The notes beneath the pieces were generated by a model. The model saw only the letters and a program-made list of their open reading frames with translations. It had not been told where the DNA came from and searched no databases. Both the position numbers and the translations under genes were made by a program. A DNA stretch of 64,000 bases from assembly GCA_030295235.1 (NCBI GenBank), contig AP026136.1:1116001-1180000 (forward strand). The letters are read 5' to 3'. Below, piece after piece: positions 41,287 through 51,900 of the stretch. The stretch comes from Fistulifera solaris. Taxonomy: Eukaryota; Bacillariophyta; Bacillariophyceae; Naviculales; Stauroneidaceae. The number at the start of each line of letters is the position of its first letter. The first letter of the stretch is position 1.

Positions 41287-42258
41287 TTATTCCTTGGGTT
41301 TACTGGCAATCTTCTTGTAATCCCACTGGACTCGAACCGGCGGAAACTGTCCTGATCGTATGGCCCGAATCGTTTCGGTGATTTCATCATGTGTATTCAA
41401 GACAATAGGACCATGCCAGGAAATAGGTTGACGCAACTTGCGACCAGCAAAGACCATGACATGTGCTCCTTTGGTACTTGCTTTCAATTCAATGTGTCGC
41501 TTGTCAGGCATCGACGCGTCCATGAGAATGACAGAACCCCGAGGGATTGCACTCGATTGTGAATGACTACCCGTTTGGTGATTCAAGTGAGTTAATTCTC
41601 CGTCATACACATACAAGATGGTTGTATCGAAATCGCCCCCAATGGGAAACGAGACTTCATCTGAGGGCTGTAATTCGAAATCCATCATTTGAACTGGTTG
41701 CACCGTATCAAACGGCCCTTTCGTTCCAAATGCTTCTCCTGCCAGTACACGGACCGTGCTCTTTCCTCCATTCAATGGCAAAGCGGGAAGATCAGGAGTC
41801 GGAACCGTGCCGTAGCGCGGATCCAATTGTTTTTTATTCGCCGGCACATTGATCCATATTTGAAAGCCTTCCACCTCTTGCCCTGCCGGTGTAGCCCCTC
41901 CTTCCGCATGCTCTACACCGGAACCCGTCGAGATCCACTGCATACCCGGCGCCTCAAAAGTTTCACGATTTCCCAGTGAATCCCCGTGGCGTCCGAAACC
42001 TTTCTTCAAATAGGAACAAATATCGAAACCCGAGTGGGGATGCCAGTTGATTGGGAAATCGTCCGGATGTTGAGCCACACCCGTGGAAGGTGAATCAAAG
42101 TAGTCACACATAAGAAACGGATCCGACTGCTCTGAAGGTATCGGGTTGGGAAAAGCTTGTTTGACCGTCCGTTTATCGCCAAATGGATGTGACACGCCTT
42201 GACGTGTGATGATCTGAATGGGCATGAGTGTTGCGAGTGCAGCTTGTGGGTCGGTCAT
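41287..42258 (-). CDS. pirin family protein
   Basis: 323 aa, single exon, ATG at 42258. The N-terminal cupin holds the metal ligands in NWHPHSGFD, followed by GRHGDSLG and QWISTGSGVEHAEGG, the pirin pattern of three His plus Glu. The C-terminal cupin includes LAGEAFGTKGPF and a conserved FAGRKLRQPISWHGPIVLNT. Family role: iron-binding protein, with quercetinase activity or transcriptional cofactor roles in different organisms. No targeting signal is obvious. Confidence 0.9.
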   Translation of the reverse strand: MTDPQAALATLMPIQIITRQGVSHPFGDKRTVKQAFPNPIPSEQSDPFLMCDYFDSPSTGVAQHPDDFPINWHPHSGFDICSYLKKGFGRHGDSLGNRETFEAPGMQWISTGSGVEHAEGGATPAGQEVEGFQIWINVPANKKQLDPRYGTVPTPDLPALPLNGGKSTVRVLAGEAFGTKGPFDTVQPVQMMDFELQPSDEVSFPIGGDFDTTILYVYDGELTHLNHQTGSHSQSSAIPRGSVILMDASMPDKRHIELKASTKGAHVMVFAGRKLRQPISWHGPIVLNTHDEITETIRAIRSGQFPPVRVQWDYKKIASKPKE

Positions 42259-42681
42259 GGTTTATTATGACTGCTCTTTCTAGTTACCAGGTACGGCGTT
42301 TTCACTAAAGGATGTATCAATGTTATGATGAAAAGAAACAGATAGTATTGTGACCATTCTTCAACATGATTTGAAAGAATAAAAGGAATGAAACGAATGA
42401 AAAAGCTGGTTGACCCGAAGATCGAAGAACTTCCGACGATCGCATCGCGTCACAAGTAAAAAGTCTATTCGTGTCGCACCGGTTTTATTATCATTGTCCG
42501 CGCCGCCATCAGAAAGAAGCGTCCGCCGCGAGAAACTGGAAAAACTGCAAAAATGATGCGAAAGTCAGCTCGTACCTTAGCAGGGTGCATTGTATCTCAT
42601 AATACTCTTTATCATTCAATTACCGCGATAGATTGTCTCATTACTTTCTAAGAACCCATCAGTTTGATAGGAGGACGCGGA
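42259..42681. other. divergent promoter space
   Basis: 423 bp between divergent pirin and TGT genes; no gene, no strong repeat. Confidence 0.4.
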
Positions 42682-44121
42682 ATGACGACTAAAACACAAC
42701 AACATATGGATGATGATTATTTATCAAATGCTTCCCCATCGAAGCGAACTCGCCTCGAACTGTCACCTCTCTACAATCCCGAATTACTTCCCGACGAACT
42801 CAAGAATGTTGACTTTACACAACGCATCACGTGGGGAAAATATGCTCCCTATACTGAAGAAGTCTTGCCGCTGAAAGCTCTGGATGCACCCGCGACTCCG
42901 CAGCACCGACTGGAATTGCATATACACAATTTGTCGAATCGAGCACGCGCGGGCACCATTCATTTACAGCGACCATCATCACGGCCTATTCCTACACCCA
43001 TGTTCATGCCGGTGGGTACGAAAGGATGTTTGAAAGGTGTCACTATTGATGAATTGATGCATTGTTTGGATTGTCCCATCATTTTAGGGAATACGTATCA
43101 TCTCGCCATTCAACCGGGGACAGAACTTATTCGTGAGCAAGGTCAATTGCGAAAGTTTCAAGGAAATGGGAACCACAATCTTCTCACGGATTCGGGAGGG
43201 TTTCAAATGGTATCGCTTTCGAAGTTATCGAATGTTACGGAAGAGGGTGTCACCTTTGAGAATCCATTCGCCAAAGGCGAAACGATGTTACTCAAACCAG
43301 AAGATTCCATCCGTCATCAGACCAACATTGGGGCAGATATTATTATGGCCCTGGATGATGTTGTCAGCAGTGTGATTGCCGATGATGATCGGTTTCGAGA
43401 GGCAACGTACCGTACTTTGCGATGGTACGATCGATGCTTACAGGCCAAGGACGAAGGTGATCCGGATCATCAACAAAATCTCTTTCCCATCGTTCAAGGT
43501 GGACTGGATACGGGGTTGGGTGGGTTACGAGAACAATGCCTTGCTGGATTCCGGAACCGCGATCAAGATATAGCTGGATTTGCCATTGGAGGATTGGCCG
43601 GAGGCGAGTCCAAGGATGACTTCTGGAGAGTCGTCAATCAGTGTTGCAAGTCACTGCCCGATGACCGACCACGCTATTTGATGGGAGTGGGTTATCCACT
43701 CGACTTGGTTGTTTGTACCGCACTCGGTGTTGACATGTACGATTGTGTTTATCCGACGCGCACGGCGCGCTTTGGTGTGGCTTTAATCAATGGTGGAACT
43801 TGTAAACTCAAAGCACAAGCGTGCGCGACGGATTTTCGAATCATTCAGGAGAACTGTAAATGTCAAGCCTGTCAACGAGGAATCACTCGATCGCGGTTGC
43901 ACTTCATGTACAAAACGGGGAATCCGGTTGCGGTGCAGTTGTTGACGCAACACAATCTGGCTTACATGATGCAACTGGTGGGTGATATGCGAAACGCTAT
44001 ACTGGAGAACCGATATCCGGAATATGCACGAGCATTTGTGAAAAACATGTTTGTCGAAGAAGCAATACCTGGTTGGGTGGTGGATGCATTGAATGAAGCT
44101 GGCGTTTCGATGCATGAGTGA
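42682..44121 (+). CDS. QTRT1: queuine tRNA-ribosyltransferase catalytic subunit
   Basis: 479 aa from the ATG at 42682; the frame opens 18 bp earlier at TTG. Signatures: TPMFMPVGTKGCLKG, LGNTYHL, the catalytic LLTDSGGFQMVSL, IIMALDDVV, FPIVQGGL, AGFAIGGLAGGE, YPTRTARFGVAL, and the zinc site CKCQACQRG...RLH. It exchanges guanine-34 for queuine in tRNAs with GUN anticodons. An N-terminal extension of about 80 residues is unusual for the family and carries no clear targeting signal. Single exon. Confidence 0.95.
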   Translation: MTTKTQQHMDDDYLSNASPSKRTRLELSPLYNPELLPDELKNVDFTQRITWGKYAPYTEEVLPLKALDAPATPQHRLELHIHNLSNRARAGTIHLQRPSSRPIPTPMFMPVGTKGCLKGVTIDELMHCLDCPIILGNTYHLAIQPGTELIREQGQLRKFQGNGNHNLLTDSGGFQMVSLSKLSNVTEEGVTFENPFAKGETMLLKPEDSIRHQTNIGADIIMALDDVVSSVIADDDRFREATYRTLRWYDRCLQAKDEGDPDHQQNLFPIVQGGLDTGLGGLREQCLAGFRNRDQDIAGFAIGGLAGGESKDDFWRVVNQCCKSLPDDRPRYLMGVGYPLDLVVCTALGVDMYDCVYPTRTARFGVALINGGTCKLKAQACATDFRIIQENCKCQACQRGITRSRLHFMYKTGNPVAVQLLTQHNLAYMMQLVGDMRNAILENRYPEYARAFVKNMFVEEAIPGWVVDALNEAGVSMHE

Positions 44122-44217
44122 ACGACTGATCGTCGACTTCTTTGTGGAATTACAGCGTTCACCGGATAAGAGCTCATTATAAAAACTAAATGTCTACTGA
44201 TAGGATTATAGATCAAT

Positions 44218-45447
44218 CTATTGACTTTCGGCTTCGACTGCCTTGTGCGGGCCATCGTATACTGAGAAATCAGTGTATCCTTTGGCTCCAGTTGGCGCAT
44301 ACCAGGTCTCGTAAGCGGCCTCGGGCTCCAAAGGCCAATTGTGCGTGAAACGCTCCACGAGGTCAGGGTTCGAAATGTACAAGCGACCAAACGCGCAGAG
44401 ATCCGCAGCACCCGAGCGGACCATTCCCTCGGCCGTGTCTTTGTTCAAACCGACGTTGCACATAATGGGGCCGTCGAATACTTTACGAAAGTCGGCGACA
44501 GTGACGACCTTGCATTTGTTGTGGAATCCAAAACCGAGTCCATCCATGACGTGCAAGTAGGCCGGCTTGTATTCGTTCATGACCTTGGCGAAATAGGGGA
44601 ACGCAACATCGTTGTCTTCACTGCCCATGTCTCCAAAGACACCATTGGGCGAAAAGCGGAAACCAATACGGTTGGCTGCGTACGCACCACTTTCCACAAT
44701 GGCCTCGAAGATTTCCTTCAAGATACGAATTCGGTTGTCAAGACTGCCTCCATAGTTGTCCGTGCGTTTGTTCGTGGAAGACTGAAGGAACGTATCAATA
44801 AGGTAACCATTGGCCGCATGAATCTCAATTCCGTCGAAACCGGCTTCTTTCGCGAGCTTGGCGGCATTGACGTAGTCGGCAATCGTCGCCTTGATCTCGT
44901 CGACGGTCAACTCCGAAGGGACTTCGGCTTCCGCATCTTCACCATTAATGGTTCGTACCTTGACACCAGACATGGCGATAGGCGAGGGAGCGAAAGTCTT
45001 GTTGGTAGACGGATGGTGAGAAGAATGTGACTGACGACCCATATGCCAAAATTGCATAAAGATGATTCCTTCCTTCGCATGAACGGCGTCAACTACCTTC
45101 TTCCATCCTTCCACATTCTCCGGAAAACGAATGTGGGGGCGTTGCGCCAGCCACAACCGGCCTCCGAAATGGCCGTAGCTTCGGTGATGAGCAAACCGCC
45201 CGAAGCCCGCTGGGTGTAGTATTCGACCATGAGATCATTGGGAGTAGTGCACACAACGTCAAAAGGATCCTCGGTAGGAGTGCATCTGCAAGATTCACAA
45301 GATCACGAGCGAGTTAGTTTGATGCAGGCTCCTTCACATAATGGAAACGACTATTCACTTGACCTACCGACCACGAGTCAAAGGAGCAAGAACAACACGG
45401 TTCTTGAGCTCAAGATCTCCGATAGTGAATTTGGATAGAAGCTGCAT
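44218..45447 (-). CDS. NADH:flavin oxidoreductase, old yellow enzyme family, frame break
   Basis: Exon 1 (45447-45368, MQLLSKFTIGDLELKNR...APLTRG) and exon 2 (from 45285) flank an 82-bp intron. The FMN TIM barrel shows VEYYTQRASGGLLITEA, FMQFWHMGRQSHSSHHP, the active-site HAANGYLIDTFLQ, STNKRTDNYGGSLDNR and CAFGRLYISNPDL. The frame changes at the G-run 45135-45139 (C-run on the coding strand); one more base reads GWRNAPHIRFPENVEGW and restores about 382 aa. Plant relatives act on oxophytodienoate and other enones; the substrate here is unknown. Probably intact in the genome. Confidence 0.88.
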
Positions 45448-46435
45448 GTCGCAAAGTTCTTTTATTAATATTAGAAAAGAAGAAACGAGAATTAATAGGC
45501 AATTGAGTGGTCGATAGAATTTATGTTTCGTGTGATGAGTGATGACGATGATGATGTGGCTGCGATCGGAATGACATACTTCGCCGATCGCCGCCACTCT
45601 GTTCTTTTTTCTTCGAATTTGTTCCGATTTTCCGTCGTAATTCGAAAACGTTCAATTTTGTTCATGGTGACGATGCTGTCGGAACGGTATACAAGATGAA
45701 GACTGAGTTCTTGTCACGTGTCATCAATGGTCGTTTGATTAATTTACATTGATCACGTTGTGTCTCTCGCATTCGCAGCTTTTTCATCCTAGCCTCTTAA
45801 TGCAGCAAAAATTACCAATGTTCTTTTGGAATGCGTTATCAATCATTTTCGTCGAAACTCTTCTTGTATTCTGCAATTCAGGACGCATTATAGAAGAAAT
45901 TTTTGGTTTTACGAAGTCACGACTGGTTCTAGCTACAAGTCATGGAAGATTTTCCATTTACGTAGAGGCTGCCGAGCTGAAGTTGTATTTTTAGCAAAGA
46001 TGTGCTTTATACATAACTCTCGGAAGGATTACATGATGTAACCACAATACACAGGTCCTCTGGTCTCAAAGTGTTGACGACCGATAGTATCATTAGTATG
46101 CAGACTTCAGTTTCTAGTGCTTATGAGTAGGTCTATTTATAACCTCAGTCTGATGGAAACAGTTGAAAGCTTCATGCGATTATGTTGTAATTTCACCGAA
46201 GACATGTTTTCAGAGTCAGCACTCACTTCTTCTCATGAAGTTAATCAGATCACGTCCTAATCGTGCTGGCACCTGTCGGAATTGTTTTATCTTGCTTATT
46301 CTAATTTCGACACATGTGGTCGAGTCTTTCCGGGGGGTCAATTCAAGTTACTTAGAGGTTCTTGCGTAACAAGTCCAGCTTTCCAGTTCTCACGCGTGTG
46401 CATTACTTTCACTAACATACTTTTCTGCATTGCAG
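45448..46435. other. intergenic, no clear content
   Basis: 988 bp without a supported gene or strong repeat; the OYE promoter lies at its left end. Confidence 0.4.
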
Positions 46436-46969
46436 CTAGAACCAGTTCGTGTATTCCATACTCCTCGCTGTCAGCACGGATGGGCTGACAGTCTCGGATC
46501 TCTTTTTTCTGGAAGTAGCGTTTGTCCTGCTGTTTAATTTCGTGCTCTTCATTGATAGTTGCCGAGAGTTTTGAATGCACAATACTTCCTCCTCAAAGTC
46601 TTCCAGGAACGACTTTGAGCGATTGTCACCCGTGATCGATGCTCTCTCCAAAGCGGAAAGTCGACGGACTTGCTTGTCCGCAGCGGTAAGCTTTTCGTAG
46701 GTGTCGATGTCGAAAGTCTGTGAATTATTTTTGTTCCAGTCCAACTGAAGAGGCAAGCCACCACTCACGGACGGGTTGTCACCGCAAATGAGATCGTGGT
46801 GATGAACCTTTACTGTGGAAAAAGATATGCGGGACGATCGAGTATTTCTTCGACTGGTGTTCGTTGTGCTGCTCGAGTCAGATGAGTTTCTACGCAACTG
46901 GATGGCGGATAGTGACGCCGTTAAAGGCTGAATTGACTCGCCGCTGTCAGTCATTTGATGGTAATTCAT
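46436..46969 (-). CDS. conserved hypothetical with GDNPSVSGG motif
   Basis: 177 aa from the ATG at 46969; the frame opens earlier only with GTG. A Ser/Arg-rich start is followed by ISFSTVKVHHHDLICGDNP and SVSGGLPLQLDW, then IDTYEKL. A motif of this shape (VxF...VxV...GDNPxVSxGxPxxLxW) recurs in many diatom and other stramenopile proteins to my knowledge, with no assigned function. The rest is charged and helical (SALERASITGDNRSKSFLED). Confidence 0.6.
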   Translation of the reverse strand: MNYHQMTDSGESIQPLTASLSAIQLRRNSSDSSSTTNTSRRNTRSSRISFSTVKVHHHDLICGDNPSVSGGLPLQLDWNKNNSQTFDIDTYEKLTAADKQVRRLSALERASITGDNRSKSFLEDFEEEVLCIQNSRQLSMKSTKLNSRTNATSRKKRSETVSPSVLTARSMEYTNWF

Positions 46970-47763
46970 CGCTGTTAAATTGTAAGAAAATGGTTTCACC
47001 TATTTGTGTTGACTGGGCTGCGATGTTTGTTTCGCCTTTCCTTTGACAATGACACAACGAGATACAAGACAAGATGTTTGGCTGGATTATTTTGTTTTTT
47101 CCATTTCTCTCCACTCTCCACTTATCGAAGTTCAACCAGAAAGAACACAACTGGTTCCATTATTTTGCATTTTCCATTTCTTTCCACTTAATCGAAGTTC
47201 AACCAAAAGAATACAACTGGAGAAGTTGTCTTGGGAAAGCCGCTTACATAGTGGATGATACTCAATCCTCAATTTTGGCATTGATACTGATGAACTGGTG
47301 AACTGGTGAACGACAGACCGGAGACCGGACATAAAATTGGCACTTGGCATGATTTTCAATATTACGTAGTAAATTGTGAGAAGTGAGAAGAGAGAAGACC
47401 ATGTTCTACTTATCCCAATAGACTTGCTCACTTCTCACCACTCCGCCGTAGGCACGGGTTCGGCGAATTTGTTCTCTCCGCACTGTTTCTCCGCCGACCA
47501 GTAGTGTACCGGAAACGTCCTTCAATGAAAATGACCATTCGGGATTCTGGATTTTGGATTCTGGACCAATCATTTGACAGTATTCCGCGCCCTTATTGTC
47601 CGTCCTCCATCCGTATGATTGTTCTACATGGGACTTCCATCAGTCACGCTTTTAAGATCACAAAAAAAGAGACACAATGCGACCATGGCGGCTCCAAGCG
47701 GCGGAGCAACGCTACACACACGACGTCAAGTGATCCTAAAAAGAAATAACCAAGAATGCAACA
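46970..47763. other. divergent promoter space with local duplication
   Basis: 794 bp. A stretch near 47093-47152 recurs diverged at 47163-47220 (shared TCGAAGTTCAACCA and ACACAACTGG-type ends), a simple tandem duplication. No gene. Confidence 0.45.
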
Positions 47764-49238
47764 ATGACCGAGCCGAATCCCAAGCGACCCAAAACAACGT
47801 CTCAGTCGTCACTATCGTCTTTCTTTACGATAAAATCAACCGTACAAAAGGAGACACAAGCAGACGACAATGACGTATCTTCGTTTCAAAAAATAGATAC
47901 ATCGTCCAATGAACCCATTATCCCACGGACTGTCCCTGCCTCGTTAAAGGCAACATGGAACGTTTATCAGAATTCTTGTATCTACCGAAAAGTGAGAGGA
48001 GAGGTGACTGAGAGAACCAAAGTAGCTGCGTTTGATTTAGATGGTACTCTGTTGACGTGGCGAATTGAAGGCTGGCCGAGTAAGTTCGAACACTACGAAC
48101 TTTGGAATGCTAATGTCATTGACAAGCTTCGTCGATTGTATGATGAAGAAGATTATCGGCTGGTTGTGTTCAGTAATCAAGGATTGATACGACAAGCTTT
48201 CACGGGTGTAAAAGCGACATTTGTCAAGTCGTTACTCGAGTGGTTCGCGAACCTGCTCGATCGTCCTCTCTCCGTGGTCTTGTCGACAAGCAAAAGAACG
48301 GATTCCATAAGCCTTCTCACAAGATGTGGAATGTTGCGGAACAGTGCTGTTTTGGTGGACGAACTATGGATGTTTCTTCCAGTTTCTTCGTCGGGGACAG
48401 TATTGGAGGCGACGATGATCCACAAGGAGGAGTGGACATCGGCTTTGCTCGTGCAGTCGGAGAACACAGAAATGCGAGCTTACGCTTCTACAGTCCGACT
48501 GAATTCTTCGGACCGAGTTCGAAGCATATACGCGACAAAGGGAAGGTTGCATTGACGTACGAGATGCCACCAGATGCAGTGCTTAAGGCGAGGGCTGCAC
48601 TTGTGAGTGGCTATCTAGAAGGGCCGATTATGCTTATTCTATGTGGAGCACAAGGCTCTGGCAAAAGTACATTTTGTGACAAGTTGCTTGGGAAGAATGA
48701 TGCATGGGTCCATCTATCACAAGACACCATCAACAATGGGAAACCGGGAAAACGAGAAATGGTAGAAGAAGAAGCCGAGAAAGGACTTCGTGAAGGACGT
48801 TGTGTTGTTGTGGATCGCATGCATCTGGATGAGGCACAGCGCTCGGTGTTCGTAAACATTGCGAAGCAAGTGGATGTACCGGTTCATGCTTTGGTCCTAT
48901 CAACTTCAACGAGGATCCTAGCGTCACGAATAAAACTCAGATCAAATCATCCTGCCGGTGTTGAGGGCGAAAAGGGAGTTAAAGTTGCGATGATATCAGC
49001 ATCCAAAATGGTTTTACCGACGTATGCGGAAGGCTTCGCATTGATTAGCATTACGGCGACAGAGCAAGGTGTAGATCGATTTGTTGACCAATACAGCAAA
49101 CTTTCATCGGCAAAACCGAATACCACTACAATACTGAAACAGATTGACCTTCAGCAAATGAATATCCCATCCGTTATTTTAGGAACGATGAAATTGGGTA
49201 AGAAAACGGCTGCGGACATTGTATCGAAGGCTAAGTAA
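47764..49238 (+). CDS. PNKP: polynucleotide kinase 3'-phosphatase, frame break
   Basis: The protein starts MTEPNPKRPKTT with a PCNA-like QSSLSSFF box. The phosphatase domain has FDLDGTLLTW (nucleophile Asp), FSNQGLIR and GDSIGGDDDPQGGVDIGFA. The kinase domain has the P-loop CGAQGSGKSTFC, VVVDRMHLDEAQR and the lid region. The frame changes at the A-run 48292-48295; one more A gives STSKKNGFHKPSHKMW, matching the PNKP KPxxGMW block. The C-terminus runs in frame into the start of an aldo-keto reductase (next entry) and stops at 49236-49238. Role: repairs 3'-phosphate and 5'-OH DNA ends in single- and double-strand break repair. Confidence 0.9.
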
Positions 49239-49984
49239 TAGGGATTCGCAGGCGTTGATACTGCGCCAACTTACAACAACGAGATAGAGGTTGGTCGAGG
49301 AATGGATGATGATATGTTTTGTGTGGTCAAAGTGCCTAAAAGCGCATTGACCGCTGAGGATGTGAAAAAGAGCTAACCACGAGTCTTTCAAACTTGGGGC
49401 GAAAGCAAGGCGACCTTCTTTTACTGCACTGGCCATCAAACCTTGAAACGTTAATATCTGTGTGGCAAGGCATGGAGCTTTGTGTCAAAGAAGGACTTGT
49501 CAAAACCCTTGGTGTCTGCAACTTCAGTGCTAGGGCGTTGGCAGGACTGCTACCTTTATGCTCGATTACTCCTTACGTCAACCAAGTAGAGCGCCATCCT
49601 TTACTTCCACAATGGGACCTTGTCGATTTTTGTGCACAGAACGACATTTTGCTGCAGGCTCACACACCCCTGGGTCAAGGTAAAAGTGAGCTCTGGGAAG
49701 AACCAAGTTTGCAACAAGTGGTGGCATCGACGGGTCTCTCGCCTGCAAAGGTTTTGCTTCTCTGGAATCTTCAACAAGGGGTAGCCGTGGTGCCAAAATG
49801 TAGCTCAGAAGAACATTTGGTTGATGTTATGGAACTTTTCAAATCAGCGGCGTTCAGCGAGGCTGTATTACTCGCTGACGATTTGATGGAGTTGAACGGC
49901 ATTACTCGTACTTGCAGGTTTGTTGCCCCGCCGTTTATGTTCGGTTCTGCGAGTTACTGCTGGGCGTCGAAAGCGAACAAGTAA
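49158..49984 (+). CDS. aldo-keto reductase domain, in frame with PNKP but interrupted
   Basis: It begins NIPSVILGTMKLG at the end of the PNKP frame. Two adjacent in-frame stops, TAA TAG (49236-49241), follow, and the same frame then continues GFAGVDTAPTYNNEIEVGRG. A shift at the A-run 49365-49369 (one more A gives VKKELTTSLSNLGR) leads into LLLLHWPSNLE, LGVCNFSARAL, NQVERHPLLPQ and AHTPLGQG. All four AKR catalytic residues are visible: Asp (DTAP), Tyr (TYNN), Lys (VVKVP) and His (LHWP). It is either a fused PNKP-AKR gene with sequence errors, a readthrough product, or a decaying domain. NAD(P)H-dependent carbonyl reduction is the family role. Confidence 0.72.
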
Positions 49985-51900
49985 TTGTCTTGTACGTACT
50001 CGCGTGGTTCACACAATGCTCTTTGACATGAACCTACTACTTTGATGTGGTGGGTTTCCCGAAATAATATAAGGTATCCAAAAACACAACCAATGGGAAT
50101 GAGGTTCGATTGATAAAAATTGGACTTTGTGCAGGCGTTGTGTGATAGCACCGAGGTATCTATGTTGATATGGAGTTTTCGAACGACGGATTGGCCGAAA
50201 CAGCGCGTTATGTCGCGGCAAAGCAAAATCCGGTCACAGCGCTTTAGTATATACATCGACAACGTTTGCAGCGAACTACTTTTTGTTTGAGACAGCTTCG
50301 GCGTTTATCGTCGGCAATTTCTACGTGTGGTTCAAATGGCTTTATTTCTGGAGTTAGTTATGGCGCAACACTTTGAATTTTTCCGAATTTAGATGACACA
50401 GAAAGCGAAGGATCTTTCATGACCTCAATGACACTCGGACGACGACATCCTGAACGCGTCGATACGATTCGAATAGTCTTGAGAGGTAGTGTGTCTGCTC
50501 TGCTGAAGACAAGACAAAGAAGCTTGCAACGTCCTTTACATGCAAAGAGTCATGCTGTTATGCTAACCGATTATCGAGTTACGCGCAAACCGTTTCACCA
50601 CGTTTTATTTCAACAAGGCAGCATCTCTGATATTTTAATTGAAAGCGAAGCAATTTTCGCAACAAGGAGGCATGTTCAAGCGACCCCTGGCCTAGAATGG
50701 ATCACAACGCCATGAACTGACGGTGCATTTTTGCAAGTGTATTGTTTTGAAAAAACTCTGCAGCAGTTGCAGTTTTACTTGGTTCCTGCTAGTCGGAGTG
50801 TGCGAGCCCTGGAGAGAGCAGTATCATTCAAGCTGTCTTTGATCAACACGCATTCAAACGATCCAACTAACAGTTAGTGGAGGACTGTATTAATCAACTG
50901 AACAACATCTTCCCTTCGTCACGCAAATTGATGTGCACTTGGAGCTCCGTCGTCAAACTTGAGAAAAGTTTGTACCGCGAAAAGCATGGTCATGACAAGT
51001 TCTGCCAAACAAGCCGTTCCTATCCCGATCTTTTTGCGTTATGGACTCCTATATTATCTTGATTGGGTGGAGGGCGCGACTAGCTCTGGACTCAATGATC
51101 ACCTGCGTGCTATTAAGCAGTATTCAACAGAATAACGAGTTGTCGCAGATGTTTGGGTAGATTTATTTATTTTATTATCCCCATGACAAGGAAAGATCGA
51201 CTTGGATCGAGTTCATGTTCCCATTCGGGAGAGCTTGAGACCTCTAGAGCCGACAGAAATGGGTAGTAGGATTGTGTAAAAAAACGAGATTAAGGTATTT
51301 GGGTGTGAACGAGTTCCAGGGTAACGTAACGGAGATTTTGTCACAATCGACTTGTAAGTCGAGGTCAGGGAAAGCAAAGTTGGGTCTGCTTTAAAGCCCA
51401 GGTGACAAAAGTCATTCAAGCTTCCCTATGGTCTGGATTGTCGCATGTACTTTTGCAGGTCTGCTAGATCAAAACAAAACACATCTTTTTCAACTAAATC
51501 AGGCAATTCGAGCAACGACGGCTAAACGGAAGAAAAGCGAGCAAAATTATGAGGTTCGCGCGCAGGTTATAGTCGTCCCAGATACTTGGTCCAAGCTGCT
51601 GCATTGGTTAATCAAAATCAATGTTGTTAACGGAAAACATCGCACAATTCACTACTTCGATCCGTAGACGCCGTGTTTGACACTGAAACCACGGTGTTGT
51701 GATTAACCAACCTATCGAATCGCCTTATTTTCAATGACGCGAAACGGGCTGTTGATTTGTTATAACCAATTGTTTCGGAAACGGATTATTTAGAATTATC
51801 AGGAAGAGTGTTGAAGCAATGCAATAAAAGAACAACCTTGAAGGCGAATGGAAACATAGTGTTTTATTGTAATGCTTTATGAAGTGCTGAAATATTTGCT
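49985..51900. other. long intergenic region, nothing recognised
   Basis: 1,916 bp, the longest gene-free stretch outside the transposon. Short open frames (for example 50419-50715) show no domain, and no repeat structure was found. Confidence 0.4.

Noticed and set aside
44341-45030. Long open frame antisense to the old-yellow-enzyme gene
   Set aside because: A shadow of the coding bias of the opposite strand; no domain.
49236-49241. TAA TAG read as recoded sense codons
   Set aside because: All other genes in the window use TAA, TAG and TGA as stops, so a variant code is excluded; local readthrough stays open but unproven.
50419-50715. Open frame of 98 codons in the long spacer after the AKR region
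   Set aside because: No domain or conserved-looking motif; length is within chance for the base composition.
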